Shown: positions 35,518 to 44,594, numbered from the stretch's first letter. The stretch is 64,000 nucleotides of DNA from Butyrivibrio proteoclasticus P6B7 (GCF_000622085.1 NZ_JHWL01000002.1:248001-312000), one strand, 5' to 3'. Numbers and translations are program-made. Notes: generated by a model not told the origin, from the letters alone.

Positions 35518-36672
35518 TTATACTTTGCCCTGCAGGTGATATACATAGGCCAGAACTTCAGCAACAGCCTTGTATAATTCTGGAGGAACCATTTCGCCAA
35601 CTTCAACATTTGCATAGAGCATTCTGGCAAGAGGCTTGTTCTCTACTATTTCTACGCCATTTTCTCTGGCAACCTCTTTGATCTTCTGAGCCAGATAATC
35701 TTCGCCTTTTGCAACTACCACCGGAGCATCGTACTCTTCTGCATCGTACTTAATAGCAACTGCATAGTGAGTAGGGTTCGTGATAACCACATCTGCCTGT
35801 GGGAGCTGCTGCATCATACGACGCTGCGAAGCCTGCATCATACGCTTACGTTGCTGACCCTTAACTGCAGGATCTCCTTCAGAGTTCTTGTACTCATCCT
35901 TAACTTCCTGCTTGGTCATCATCATATCTTTTTTGAACTTACGTCTTTGATAGATGAGATCTATAAAGGCGATTATCATGTAAGCTATGGCAATACGTAG
36001 GCCCAGCTGAATGATAAGGCTTCCCATAAGTCCAATGGCGGACTTAAGCGGGATATCATACAAAAGAAATATGGATTCCTTCCTGCCTTTGAAGAAGGAA
36101 ATAATCACAACGCCCATAACAAGAAGCTTTAATATGGACTTTAAAAGATCAAATACCTTTCTGGCTGAAATGATCTTCTTAAAACCAGGAATAGGATTAA
36201 TCTTACTGAGCTTAGGCATCAGGGGCTTACTTGTGGGTTTAAAGCCAACCTGAACGAAATTACAGATAAAGCAAACTATAAATCCTACTGCAAAATAAGG
36301 AGCACACAGCAAAAACATAGTAAGTATGGCGTTTTTAAGTATGGACTCAATTGTTGCAATAGGTATAAAACCGTTGTAAGTTCTTGCCACTTCAGGAATA
36401 CTTTCGTAGACCCTGTTAAAGACCCCCATAAAGTTCTGGCCCATATAGCCATAGGTGATCCATATGATGATGAAAAGAGCTAATAACGAAAAGGCCGTAG
36501 ATATTTCCTGGCTCTTTGCAACCTGACCTTCTTTTCTTGCATCCGAAAGCTTTTTGGCGGTAGGCTCTTCGGTCTTTTCAGCACCGTTTGCATCCTCGGC
36601 AAAGAACTGCAGATTATATGGAATTAGTTCTTTTAACAAGCTATTATCAGCCGCTTTGCATACTGTAAACAA
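35518..36672 (-). CDS. flhB: Flagellar export switch protein FlhB
   Basis: Membrane protein that switches export from hook to filament substrates by self-cleavage. Counting from the TTG at 36672, the 384-aa product has four hydrophobic segments and the autocleavage motif NPTH (N299/P300) followed by YAVAIKYD. The start is uncertain: family similarity begins near LQFFAEDANG (residue 21), and the TTG at 36672 overlaps fliR by 26 bp with only a weak AGGA nearby. A start nearer 36640 is possible. The basic DARKEGQVAKSQEIS segment at 44-58 is typical. Confidence 0.94.
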   Translation of the reverse strand: MFTVCKAADNSLLKELIPYNLQFFAEDANGAEKTEEPTAKKLSDARKEGQVAKSQEISTAFSLLALFIIIWITYGYMGQNFMGVFNRVYESIPEVARTYNGFIPIATIESILKNAILTMFLLCAPYFAVGFIVCFICNFVQVGFKPTSKPLMPKLSKINPIPGFKKIISARKVFDLLKSILKLLVMGVVIISFFKGRKESIFLLYDIPLKSAIGLMGSLIIQLGLRIAIAYMIIAFIDLIYQRRKFKKDMMMTKQEVKDEYKNSEGDPAVKGQQRKRMMQASQRRMMQQLPQADVVITNPTHYAVAIKYDAEEYDAPVVVAKGEDYLAQKIKEVARENGVEIVENKPLARMLYANVEVGEMVPPELYKAVAEVLAYVYHLQGKV

Positions 36673-37432
36673 AATCCTGCATCAGCTCCTTCATATTTAT
36701 AAAAATAAAGTTAGTAGCGTCAGTAAGCATTGTTACTGTCATAAACATTATGCAAAGACCAATGATGATCTTGATCTGAATACCTACAGAGAACATGTTC
36801 ATCTGTGGTGATACCTTAGCCAGAATTCCCAGGATTACGTTGGCGATAAAGGTGATTATGAATATCGGAAGGCAGATTCTGAATCCGATAACTATGTAAT
36901 CTCTTAGGAAATTAACTGCTGCATTAAGCATTCTGTCTGGATGTATCGCAATACCGTTTAGCGGGATCAATGTAAAGGAATCCACCAAAGCCATCAGTAT
37001 GAACTGATACATTCCGGTAATGATCAGCATCATTGTAAGAACCTGAGAATAAAGGGTTCCTGTAATTGTTACCTGCTCGTTAGTATTTGGGTCAAACAGA
37101 TTGACCATGGATAGTCCAATCTGCATATCCGCTATGGTTCCGGCAAAGTTAGCAATCAGCTGACATAACTGAACGGAATAACCTATCAGGAATCCAGCCA
37201 CAACCTCTTTTAACACGATCACTGTATAACCGACGATGGTGTTATAATCCGGCGGGTAGAAAGGCACTGCCCCATACAAAAGAACTGTCAAAAGAAGCGA
37301 AAATCCAATTTTAAGCAGGTTCGGGCTCTGTCTTCCTCCAAAGAAGGGACATACAAATATAAAGGCTGTAACCCTTACAAATATAAGGAGAAAAATCTCC
37401 AGATCCCCATAATCAAACGTGTAGTTCAGCAT
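36647..37432 (-). CDS. fliR: Flagellar export gate protein FliR
   Basis: Part of the FliPQR export gate. The 261-aa protein has about six hydrophobic segments, an FVCPFFGGRQSPNLLKIGFS region near 30-49 and GLSMVNLFDPNTNEQVTI near 108. A long hydrophobic C-terminal half ends with a KVSPQMNMFSVGIQIKIIIG element characteristic of the family. It lies 9 bp after fliQ and overlaps the predicted flhB start. Confidence 0.96.
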   Translation of the reverse strand: MLNYTFDYGDLEIFLLIFVRVTAFIFVCPFFGGRQSPNLLKIGFSLLLTVLLYGAVPFYPPDYNTIVGYTVIVLKEVVAGFLIGYSVQLCQLIANFAGTIADMQIGLSMVNLFDPNTNEQVTITGTLYSQVLTMMLIITGMYQFILMALVDSFTLIPLNGIAIHPDRMLNAAVNFLRDYIVIGFRICLPIFIITFIANVILGILAKVSPQMNMFSVGIQIKIIIGLCIMFMTVTMLTDATNFIFINMKELMQDFVYSMQSG

Positions 37433-37441
37433 AAGCTTTCC

Positions 37442-37714
37442 CTATCGGACGTACTGTGAGAAGTCCGACCAAAGACTTGTGATATAGCCTGAAAGTTCTG
37501 TAAGCATCCAGTTACCAATAAGCATGATCATAACGAACACACCGATAACCTTTGGAACAAAGGTTAGGGTCTGCTCCTGGATTGATGTAACGGTCTGGAA
37601 AATTGAAACCACAAGACCGATGATCATTGAAGTTAAAAGAACCGGCAAGGACATCTTGATTATCAAAAACAGAGCCTGACTGATTATGATATTGATGTCA
37701 GAGATAGTAATCAT
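37442..37714 (-). CDS. fliQ: Flagellar export gate protein FliQ
   Basis: Small two-helix subunit of the export gate. The 90-aa protein has hydrophobic segments at about 10-35 and 50-72 with the typical SMIIGLVVSIFQTVTSIQEQ and LTFVPKVIGVF around the loop. Length and context (fliP, 21 bp upstream; fliR, 9 bp downstream) are standard. Confidence 0.96.
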   Translation of the reverse strand: MITISDINIIISQALFLIIKMSLPVLLTSMIIGLVVSIFQTVTSIQEQTLTFVPKVIGVFVMIMLIGNWMLTELSGYITSLWSDFSQYVR

Positions 37715-37735
37715 TAACTCGTTCCCCCTTTCTAA

Positions 37736-38677
37736 CTAATAGAACGACTTAACAAGGTTACCAATAATTAGGCTCCAACCATCTGCAAGAACGAAAAGAA
37801 GAATCTTAAACGGCATGGAAATGGTGGTAGGCGGCAGCATCATCATACCCATACTCATAAGTACCGAAGCTACTACCATATCGATAACAATGAATGGAAC
37901 ATATATCAAAAAGCCAATAATAAAGGCTGTTCGAAGCTCACTAACAATAAAACTAGGGATCAATACAACATTTGGAATACTCTCAAGCTCCCCATCCCAC
38001 TCAAGGCCGTCGATCTGCATAAAGAGAATAACGTCTTTAGTCTGGGTCTGGCCGTACATGAACTGCCTAAAGGGTTTCATGGCAGCTGTAAAGAATTCGT
38101 CCTGATCCATCTGACCGTCTTCAAAAGGCACCACTGCCTCGTTGTAGGCTTCTGTCATGGTGGGCTGCATAATAAAGAGGGTCATAAACAAAGCAAGCCC
38201 AATCAACACCAGGTTTGGAGGTGATGTTTGGGTTCCTATGGCAACACGTGTGAAATGAAGCGCCACGATGATTCTGGTAAAAGAAGTCATCATTATAAGT
38301 AAAATTGGCGCAAGAGAAATAAGCGTAAGGGTTATGAGAATCCTTAGTGCTCCATTAAGACTGCCATTACCATTATCGTAAGTAACAGTCACAGTGTTGG
38401 CGATATTAAGCTCTTTAAGGTCATCGGGATCCTCCGAAGAACCAGGCGGATTGATGTTGGTCCTGTCATCCGTAGTTCCTGTAAGGTTGGAATCCGTATC
38501 CGTAGTTGGATCAGTTGGAGTATTATCCTCTACAACTGTGGCCGTAGCATGAGAAACAATAGGAATTGAAAAAGATAAAAAGAAAACAAGGAAAATAGAA
38601 AGGACAGCTCTTTTAGCGCCTCTTCTCATCTCCCTCTTTATGGACTTTTGTTTATCCCTTCCCCATAATAATTTCAT
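37736..38677 (-). CDS. fliP: Flagellar export gate protein FliP
   Basis: Core subunit of the export gate. The 313-aa protein has an N-terminal signal-like helix (AVLSIFLVFFLSFSIPIV, about 24-41) and a long Thr/Asp-rich segment (about 48-95), longer than in most FliP. The conserved part from about residue 105 has LILMMTSFTRIIVALHFTR, PFRQFMYGQT, PNVVLIPSFIVSELRTAF and a final MMMLPPTTISMPFKILLFV. It overlaps fliO by one base (TAATG). Confidence 0.97.
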   Translation of the reverse strand: MKLLWGRDKQKSIKREMRRGAKRAVLSIFLVFFLSFSIPIVSHATATVVEDNTPTDPTTDTDSNLTGTTDDRTNINPPGSSEDPDDLKELNIANTVTVTYDNGNGSLNGALRILITLTLISLAPILLIMMTSFTRIIVALHFTRVAIGTQTSPPNLVLIGLALFMTLFIMQPTMTEAYNEAVVPFEDGQMDQDEFFTAAMKPFRQFMYGQTQTKDVILFMQIDGLEWDGELESIPNVVLIPSFIVSELRTAFIIGFLIYVPFIVIDMVVASVLMSMGMMMLPPTTISMPFKILLFVLADGWSLIIGNLVKSFY

Positions 38678-39015
38678 TATTTCTTTTTCTCGCTTTTAAT
38701 TTTCTCGAAGATTTCTTTAAAGGTTACTGTTTTAGCTTCTTCATCCTTGAAAACGAGATCCTCTTTTGACACCTCTCCCAGATTGGTGATACTGTCCTTG
38801 GAAACAGCTATTGCAATGTACTTTTGTCCAACTCTTACTATCTGAACATAGTTAGTAGTGGAAATCCTACAGGTCTCAATGAGCTCTATATTTCCGCTAC
38901 TAACTGTCCCCCTTTGATAGTTAGCAATCCATTTAGACACATAGTATGTTGCTAAAAGAACCAGTACAAATATGATAAGTACTGAAACAAGTTGTAAGTA
39001 TGAATCTATCCCCAT
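38677..39015 (-). CDS. fliO: Flagellar protein FliO
   Basis: Small bitopic membrane protein that assists FliP assembly. The 112-aa protein has one hydrophobic segment (QLVSVLIIFVLVLLATYYVSKW, about 8-29) followed by a cytoplasmic domain with IELIETCRISTTNYVQIVRV and KYIAIAVSKDSITNLGEV, the FliO/FliZ pattern. It lies between fliY (18 bp) and fliP. In many Firmicutes cheY occupies the gap between fliY and fliO; here it is absent. Confidence 0.9.
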   Translation of the reverse strand: MGIDSYLQLVSVLIIFVLVLLATYYVSKWIANYQRGTVSSGNIELIETCRISTTNYVQIVRVGQKYIAIAVSKDSITNLGEVSKEDLVFKDEEAKTVTFKEIFEKIKSEKKK

Positions 39016-39033
39016 GTAGTCCCCGTTTTTTCT

Positions 39034-40284
39034 TTACTGAACGATTTCTGTTACACGTACACCAAAACTTTCTTCGATAACTACTACTTCACCCTTGGCT
39101 ACAAACTTACCGTTTACCAGAACGTCTACCGGTTCGCCGGCCACCTTATCAAGCTCAATGATGGTACCTGGAGCAAAATCAAGAATATCTGAAATAGGCT
39201 TAGCTGTACGTCCAAGCTCTACGGTAACTTCCAAAGGAACGTCCTTGATGATACCGATATTCTCGCCGCCTGCCATAATGGTTGTACCGCCTGAGAAGGT
39301 CTGGAACTGGGCTGGCTGAATATTCATATTCATCATCTGAGGAGCCATCTGCATCATTGGCATGCCCATCTGAGGCATTCCCATCTGTGGCATACCCTGA
39401 GCCATCATATTTGGATCCATCTGCTGCATTGGAGGTGGAGCTGCTGCTGCGCCAGCATCCGGAGCAGGTGCTGCTGCAGGTGCAGGAGCTGGTTCTGGAG
39501 CCGCTTGTGCGCCGCCACCCTCGTCGCCCGTAATAACGGTATCCTTAAGAGTCTTGGCGAAGTCTACAGGATACAACTGCATAAGCGTTGAATCCACAAG
39601 TTCTCCAACTTGCATCTTAAAGGAAATCTTAACGAAGGTTCCTGTCAGGAATTCAGCGATATCTGATGGATCGTCATTGATCATATCCAAAAGGGTAGCC
39701 TGTGGCGGGCTGATATCTACCTTCTGATTGATCATGGTAGAGAGAGAAGTTGCAGCTGCACCCATCATCTGGTTCATGGCCTCGGAAATAGCTGACAGCT
39801 GAAGTTCTCCGATTTCACCATCTGTATTGGTTCCATCACCGCCCATCATAAGGTCAGTGATAACCATTACGTCGTGCTCCTTAAGGATAAGGATATTAGT
39901 TCCATCAAGACCTACTGTGTATTTGATCTGGATAAATACGCAAGGTCTCTCATAGTTATTTATCACGTTCTCCCAGTTAGCAAGCTCAACCTGAGGAGTT
40001 GTGATATTAACCTTCTGATTAACAAGGGAATACAGCGTTGTAGCTGATGATCCCATACTAATATTTGCTACTTCACCAATAGCATCCTTCTCTGCATCAG
40101 TAAGAAGTGATTCGTCAATAGCGCCACCTCCTACAGGTGGTGTAGCAGCAGCTGCTTCAGCGGGCGCCTCGGCTGCATCTCCTCCTGCATCAGCAGGGAC
40201 ATCGGCCGGTGCATCGCCACCGCCAGAATTATCCATTCCAGCCAGCAAAGCATTAATTTCATCCTGGGATAACATTCCATCCAT
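39034..40284 (-). CDS. fliY: Flagellar switch phosphatase FliY
   Basis: C-ring protein that combines a CheC-like CheY-P phosphatase with a FliN domain. The 416-aa protein has an N-terminal CheY-P-binding peptide (LSQDEINALLAGM), an Ala-rich linker and two phosphatase sites (GEVANIS with E71/N74; SEAMNQM with E168/N171). An unusual Ala/Pro then Gln/Met/Pro-rich linker follows (about 250-330, with repeated MGMPQMGMP-type units). The C-terminal FliN/SpoA domain lies at about 345-416 (LEVTVELGRTAKPISDIL, SFGVRVTEIV). It starts one base after fliM. Confidence 0.96.
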   Translation of the reverse strand: MDGMLSQDEINALLAGMDNSGGGDAPADVPADAGGDAAEAPAEAAAATPPVGGGAIDESLLTDAEKDAIGEVANISMGSSATTLYSLVNQKVNITTPQVELANWENVINNYERPCVFIQIKYTVGLDGTNILILKEHDVMVITDLMMGGDGTNTDGEIGELQLSAISEAMNQMMGAAATSLSTMINQKVDISPPQATLLDMINDDPSDIAEFLTGTFVKISFKMQVGELVDSTLMQLYPVDFAKTLKDTVITGDEGGGAQAAPEPAPAPAAAPAPDAGAAAAPPPMQQMDPNMMAQGMPQMGMPQMGMPMMQMAPQMMNMNIQPAQFQTFSGGTTIMAGGENIGIIKDVPLEVTVELGRTAKPISDILDFAPGTIIELDKVAGEPVDVLVNGKFVAKGEVVVIEESFGVRVTEIVQ

Positions 40285-40285
40285 G

Positions 40286-41272
40286 CTATTGCTCTTCCTC
40301 CTCTCTAATAACTGATGTGATTCTCACAGCATATTTGTCTTTGGCAGTTCCGGGTAGTGCTGTAAACTTCTTTAGGTTACCTACATACACCTGCATGTCT
40401 GTATTTACCCGGTTATCTAGTCTTATGATGTCTCCAGCCTGCAAATGAACGAAATCAAGAACCGAAACATTACATTTGCCAAGGATAGCCTTAACAGGAA
40501 CATCTACATGCTTAACCATTGTTTCCAGAGTGTCTTCGTAGTCTTCCTCGTTGTTCTTCTGCATTGTGGAGAACCAGAACTTGGTGTTCAGCTTATCCAT
40601 AACACTCTCTAAGGTGAAATATGGAAGACACACGTTCATAAGACCTTCTGTCTCGCCTATCTTGATGTTAAGTGTAACAATGGCAATCATATCTGTTGGA
40701 GAAATAACCTGAGCAAACTGTGGGTTTGTCTCGATTCTTTCCATAACAGGATTGATGGCTACAACGTTCTGCCAGGGCTCAACCATAAGCTGCATACATA
40801 TAGTTACAAGCTTTTCAATAAGCGGCATCTCGATATCTGTGAAAGGCCTTGGTTTATCTAAGGTCTCTCCCTCACCTCCAAGCATTCTGTCAATAAAGGA
40901 GAAACCAATATTTGCCTGCAGCTCCAAAATAATCGTTCCCTGAAGTGGAAGAAAATTGATAACTCCCAGAATAACAGGGTTCGACAGAGCATTACTAAAC
41001 TCGGAATATGTAACTGTCTCAGAGTTAGCAACCGAAACCGTTACATTCTTTCTTAGATAAAGTGGCAAGGTAGTTGAAAGAAGTCTTCCATAGTGCTCAT
41101 AGATCATCTCCAGTGTACGAAGATGCTCTTTGGAGAACTTGGCCGGACGTTTAAAGTCGTAATCTTTGACCTTCTTTTCGTCCGCGGCTTGCATTTCATT
41201 TACATCTAACTCACCAGTACTAAGGGCCGAGAGCAGACTATCTATTTCGCTTTGGGATAGTACTTCACTCAA
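40286..41272 (-). CDS. fliM: Flagellar motor switch protein FliM
   Basis: C-ring protein that binds CheY-P and sets rotation direction. The 328-aa protein has the N-terminal CheY-P-binding peptide (LSQSEIDSLLSAL), a CheC-like middle domain without the phosphatase residues (LEMIYEHYGRLLSTTLPLYL and FSFIDRMLGGEG), and a C-terminal SpoA domain (LGKCNVSVLDFVHLQAGDII). It is followed directly by fliY. Confidence 0.97.
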   Translation of the reverse strand: MSEVLSQSEIDSLLSALSTGELDVNEMQAADEKKVKDYDFKRPAKFSKEHLRTLEMIYEHYGRLLSTTLPLYLRKNVTVSVANSETVTYSEFSNALSNPVILGVINFLPLQGTIILELQANIGFSFIDRMLGGEGETLDKPRPFTDIEMPLIEKLVTICMQLMVEPWQNVVAINPVMERIETNPQFAQVISPTDMIAIVTLNIKIGETEGLMNVCLPYFTLESVMDKLNTKFWFSTMQKNNEEDYEDTLETMVKHVDVPVKAILGKCNVSVLDFVHLQAGDIIRLDNRVNTDMQVYVGNLKKFTALPGTAKDKYAVRITSVIREEEEQ

Positions 41273-41323
41273 AATGGATCTCCTCTCTTAAAGGTGTAAT
41301 CTGATCTGCAAAAATCATTGGTA

Positions 41324-41863
41324 TTACTGGAACAACATACTACTGAAGGTTACGTCGTAGATAAAGTTGGATCCGTACAGTTCCTGAACTGCTTCAAGAA
41401 TTGCCTCTTTTGCTGTTGAAGAATCAGCCTGAAGCTCTTCCATTGAGTAGGATGAAAGTACGTCGTTTATCTTGGACTTAATAAGATCCTTCATGGATTC
41501 AAGAGATTCACTTGTTCCATAGGTTGCATAATCACCACTGGCTGTGTTCATAGAGAATACTACTTCTACAACCATGTAGTGTGATTTGTTATCGTTACCA
41601 GGCTTTGTGGTGATTGTAAGCTTCTCATCTCCTGTAAAGCCGAAGGTTGCAATATTAGCTACACCAACATTGCCTCCTGATGATCCGTTAAAGCCTCCAG
41701 TCTGTCCGCCATTGGCTTCAAGCTCAAGGGCTGCGGCTATATCTGCTATGATCTTGGCTGTCTGAGAATTAGTCGTCATTACGCTCATCATCATGAATCC
41801 GGTCATTACCAGATTTACGATCAAAAGAGCTAAGATGATAATCGACAATAGATTCTTTTTCAT
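41324..41863 (-). CDS. fliL: Flagellar basal body protein FliL
   Basis: Membrane protein near the stator that supports torque. The 179-aa protein has one N-terminal membrane helix (LLSIIILALLIVNLVMTGFMM, about 4-24) and an extracytoplasmic domain with a Gly/Asn-rich linker. A C-terminal half with SLESMKDLIKSKINDVLSSYS and AILEAVQELYGSNFIYDVTFSSMLFQ matches FliL. It lies between motB and fliM. Confidence 0.88.
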   Translation of the reverse strand: MKKNLLSIIILALLIVNLVMTGFMMMSVMTTNSQTAKIIADIAAALELEANGGQTGGFNGSSGGNVGVANIATFGFTGDEKLTITTKPGNDNKSHYMVVEVVFSMNTASGDYATYGTSESLESMKDLIKSKINDVLSSYSMEELQADSSTAKEAILEAVQELYGSNFIYDVTFSSMLFQ

Positions 41864-41883
41864 AGTTGGTGGTCTCCTCCTAT

Positions 41884-42717
41884 TTAATAGTTGCCACTAA
41901 GTGGATTGTAGATCTTAATTTCTACACGTCTGTTTCTTGCTCTTCCTTCATCCGTCGAATTATCAGCTATTGGAGCATATTCTCCTCTACCTGTATGTAT
42001 CAAATTGGAAGGATCAAGTGTAGTATTTTCTATCAAATAATAAAATACTGATAAAGCTCTTCCTGAGCTAAGCTCATCGTTGTTGGAATACTTGCCGTTG
42101 CCACCCATAGGAATGTTATCGGTATGTCCTTCAATTTCTATGGTGCCACCAGCGTAGGTTTCAAGGATCTGTCCTACTTTATCTATTACAGGAAGTGCAT
42201 CCTCTTTAAGATCAACCTTACCGGAATCAAAAAGGATGGAACCCTGAATAGTAAGCTGTACATATTGACTTGTGTAGTTAACATCTACTTCCTGATCAAT
42301 CTCGTTTTCTTCCAGGGCTTGTTCTATGGCTTCTGCAAGCTCTGCTGAGGCTTCTAGCTGTTCCTCCTCCGCGGCTTCCATCAGTTCCTGCTGTTCCATA
42401 TCTCCAACTTCCGTCTGATCTGTATCAGAATCGGCGCCGGTCTGGGCAAGACCCATTGATGTAACGTAGCTGGAAAGCTCTGACAATTGAGATACACCAT
42501 CTCCTATGAGAGCTCCCTGACCGATAGCCATCTCACCACCTGAGAAAATACCAAAGGCTGAACTAAAGGATGCTGCAACCTCCTCGAACTTGGCTGCGTC
42601 CATGGTAGCCATTGAGAAAAGCAAAACGAAGAAGCAAAGAAGCAGATTCATCAGGTCTCCGAATGTACCCTGCCAGGCAGGTAGGCCAGGTTTTATCTCT
42701 TCTGGTTTCTTTGCCAT
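41884..42717 (-). CDS. motB: Stator protein MotB
   Basis: Peptidoglycan-anchored stator subunit. The 277-aa protein starts with LPAWQGTFGDLMNLLLCFFVLLFS, whose D21 is the proton-binding aspartate at the head of the single membrane helix. A plug/linker region rich in Glu and Gln (about 60-140) is longer than usual. The OmpA-like domain has IEIEGHTDNIPMGG and NRRVEIKI. Its ATG overlaps the motA stop. Confidence 0.96.
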   Translation of the reverse strand: MAKKPEEIKPGLPAWQGTFGDLMNLLLCFFVLLFSMATMDAAKFEEVAASFSSAFGIFSGGEMAIGQGALIGDGVSQLSELSSYVTSMGLAQTGADSDTDQTEVGDMEQQELMEAAEEEQLEASAELAEAIEQALEENEIDQEVDVNYTSQYVQLTIQGSILFDSGKVDLKEDALPVIDKVGQILETYAGGTIEIEGHTDNIPMGGNGKYSNNDELSSGRALSVFYYLIENTTLDPSNLIHTGRGEYAPIADNSTDEGRARNRRVEIKIYNPLSGNY

Positions 42718-43520
42718 TATTCTCCGCCTCCATCGCCTGTGCCATTCTCTGCTTCATATGCAGATCTGTCAGCTGGTGACAGGAATGACTTCAGCTTTTC
42801 TTCTGTAACCCTTGGGTTCTCTCCGGCCTGTATAGAAAGCAGACCTTCAATAACAATACTTTTTGACATATATTCAGCATTACTTCTTGCTTTTAATTTG
42901 TTTTCAGCGGGATAACAGAACCAGTTAGCAAGAACTGATCCATAGAATGTTGTAATGAGGGCAACGGCCATGGATGGTCCGATTGAAGATGGGTCTGACA
43001 TGTTCTGAAGCATAAGTACCAGACCAAGAAGGGTACCGATCATACCCCAGGAAGGTCCCATTCCGGCTACATCACCGAAGAATGAGTAGTTGTCTTTGTG
43101 GCGCTCTGCCATGGCATCGATCTCGGCCTCCAGGATACTTTTAACAAGTTCTGGCTCAGTACCATCGACGATAAGCATAACGCCCTTTTTCATAAATGCA
43201 TCTTCAAGGCTTCCTGCCGCCTCTTCCAATGCAAGAAGACCTTCCTTACGCGCTGTATTGGAAAGGTCAATTATCTTTTTTATGGTTCCTTTAGTATCGT
43301 CCGCAGGCATCTTGAAGATCAGCGTATAGGACTTAAGTCCGCTGATGAAGCTGGGCATACTTCTTGAAGCCAAAACCGCCATGAACGCTCCACCGAAAGT
43401 GATCATCGCTGAAGGCGCATCCACGAAGTATTTAACACCCGTGATACCAGCACCGAATACGATACTCAGGATCATGAATACGAAACATAACAATACACCA
43501 AGTAATGACGCAATATCCAC
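42717..43520 (-). CDS. motA: Stator protein MotA
   Basis: Ion-conducting stator subunit. The 267-aa protein has four membrane helices in the MotA arrangement: two near 5-60 and two near 150-205, with GPSWGMIGTLLGLVLMLQNM and GSVLANWFCYPAENKLKAR. A charged cytoplasmic loop lies between them. Translation begins at a GTG with GAAGGGGGAAA upstream. Whether the stator uses protons or sodium cannot be settled from sequence. Confidence 0.96.
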   Translation of the reverse strand: MDIASLLGVLLCFVFMILSIVFGAGITGVKYFVDAPSAMITFGGAFMAVLASRSMPSFISGLKSYTLIFKMPADDTKGTIKKIIDLSNTARKEGLLALEEAAGSLEDAFMKKGVMLIVDGTEPELVKSILEAEIDAMAERHKDNYSFFGDVAGMGPSWGMIGTLLGLVLMLQNMSDPSSIGPSMAVALITTFYGSVLANWFCYPAENKLKARSNAEYMSKSIVIEGLLSIQAGENPRVTEEKLKSFLSPADRSAYEAENGTGDGGGE

Positions 43521-43606
43521 AACATTTCCCCCTTCATATGAAAGATTTATTGTTGTTTATGGTATGAATATTAGTTATCTAGTAGTGATCATCGTGTCTA
43601 TATATA

Positions 43607-43625
43607 TAATGTTTGATAAACATTA
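43607..43625. repeat. Short palindrome between flbD and motA
   Basis: TAATGTTT (43607-43614) and AAACATTA (43618-43625) form a perfect inverted repeat with a 3-base spacer in the 161-bp gap between flbD and motA. There is no T-run, so it is not a clear terminator. It might be an operator or a processing hairpin. Confidence 0.4.
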
Positions 43626-43681
43626 CTAACTATGAAATTGGTTAATACTTAATGCTCTTTTGCATTTCTTTGCTGTTACTA

Positions 43682-43855
43682 TCAATCACTGATCTTGTCC
43701 AGTATCTCGGAAATGCTTTCTTTAACAAGGAGTTTGCGGCCTGTGTTCAGGATAATGACTGTGTCAGGAGTAGCCTCCACAGTCTCAATCAGGTTAGGAT
43801 TTATCAGTATCTTCTTTGTATCTAGCTTAGTAAATTCTACAAGCTGCTTCGCCAT
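43682..43855 (-). CDS. flbD: FlbD-family flagellar protein
   Basis: Small conserved protein usually placed between flgE and motA in Firmicutes; its exact role is unclear. I start at ATG 43855, which has GAGGGGG eight bases upstream and gives 57 aa; the upstream in-frame ATG at 43909 adds residues outside the family. The core LINPNLIETVEATPDTVIIL is highly characteristic. Here flbD is separated from flgE by the GH8 gene and 0.87 kb of non-coding DNA. Confidence 0.92.
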   Translation of the reverse strand: MAKQLVEFTKLDTKKILINPNLIETVEATPDTVIILNTGRKLLVKESISEILDKISD

Positions 43856-43996
43856 ACAAATAGCCCCCTCGCTACCGATAATAGAGAAACGTAAAATTGA
43901 GAATTTCATTAAATTACGTACATTTTTGAAACTTTATTTCTGTATATCACTATTTTACCACTTTTTGATAGAAAAAGCTCCATAATCCGTTCACAA

Positions 43997-44024
43997 ATTA
44001 TACACAAATGAACTTATATTTCAG
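43997..44024 (-). promoter_or_regulatory. Candidate SigA promoter for flbD-motAB and downstream genes
   Basis: On the minus strand CTGAAA (44024-44019), 16 bases, TATAAT (44002-43997). A second possible start is the extended -10 TGGTAAAAT at 43952-43960. Either would give the third motility block its own promoter after the interruption by GH8. Confidence 0.5.
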
Positions 44025-44385
44025 TATATATGGGATTTTCTGGAATTAATTATCAATAGATCCCCCGCCCCTTCATCCATGAAGACTTGCTGATTTTTGT
44101 AGTTGTTATGCCCGTAAATAAGCACAACATATTGTGGTATATAATTTATTGTATCACTTTTTCGTACATTTTCCATTATTTTTTTCTAAAAAGTCTGTAA
44201 CCATAAGAGTTTATGGTTGGAGATGTGGTTAAACGCTTGTGGATATACGGTATTGTGATAGTCTGATGCTAGAATTTAGCTTGAATGTTGGGATTTTTGT
44301 TTATGTTTTTCTAAGTGTGATTACTGAAGACGATTTTGAGTCGATTCTGAGTCGACTACTGTTATTATTATCTTATTTTGCTCCA
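44025..44385. other. Non-coding stretch between flbD promoter and GH8 repeats
   Basis: AT-rich DNA without a convincing reading frame. It holds an inverted-looking TCGATTCTGAGTCGA (44341-44355) next to another GAGTCGA (44338-44344 region), and the weak CodY-like GATTTTCTGGAATTA near 44034. No RNA gene or mobile element was recognised. Confidence 0.4.
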
Positions 44386-44594
44386 AACACATCCTGAATG
44401 ATTAAATCCGCTTGTTTAGGATGTATAAATGTTTGAAAATTAGTATTTAAATGTTCTTTACATAGTTAAACACATCCTTTATCAATAAATACATAAAATC
44501 AGGATGTGTTTTTTATCGCAATTTTGTAATGATCAGTTCTATAAAACGAAACCACATATCCCAATTTGTTATCAATACTAATTCAGGATGTGTT
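44386..44594. repeat. Mirror-symmetric ACACATCCT repeats upstream of GH8
   Basis: AACACATCCTGAAT (44386-44399) is the exact reverse complement of ATTCAGGATGTGTT (44581-44594). Inside, AAACACATCCT (44468-44478) is the exact reverse complement of AGGATGTGTTT (44501-44511), which runs into TTTTTAT. The forward copies are 83 bases apart and the reverse copies 84, so the set is centred near 44490. A fifth weaker copy is TTAGGATGTATAAA at 44416-44429. They may be regulator sites for the GH8 gene; the inner pair may also work as a plus-strand terminator-like hairpin. Confidence 0.7.
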
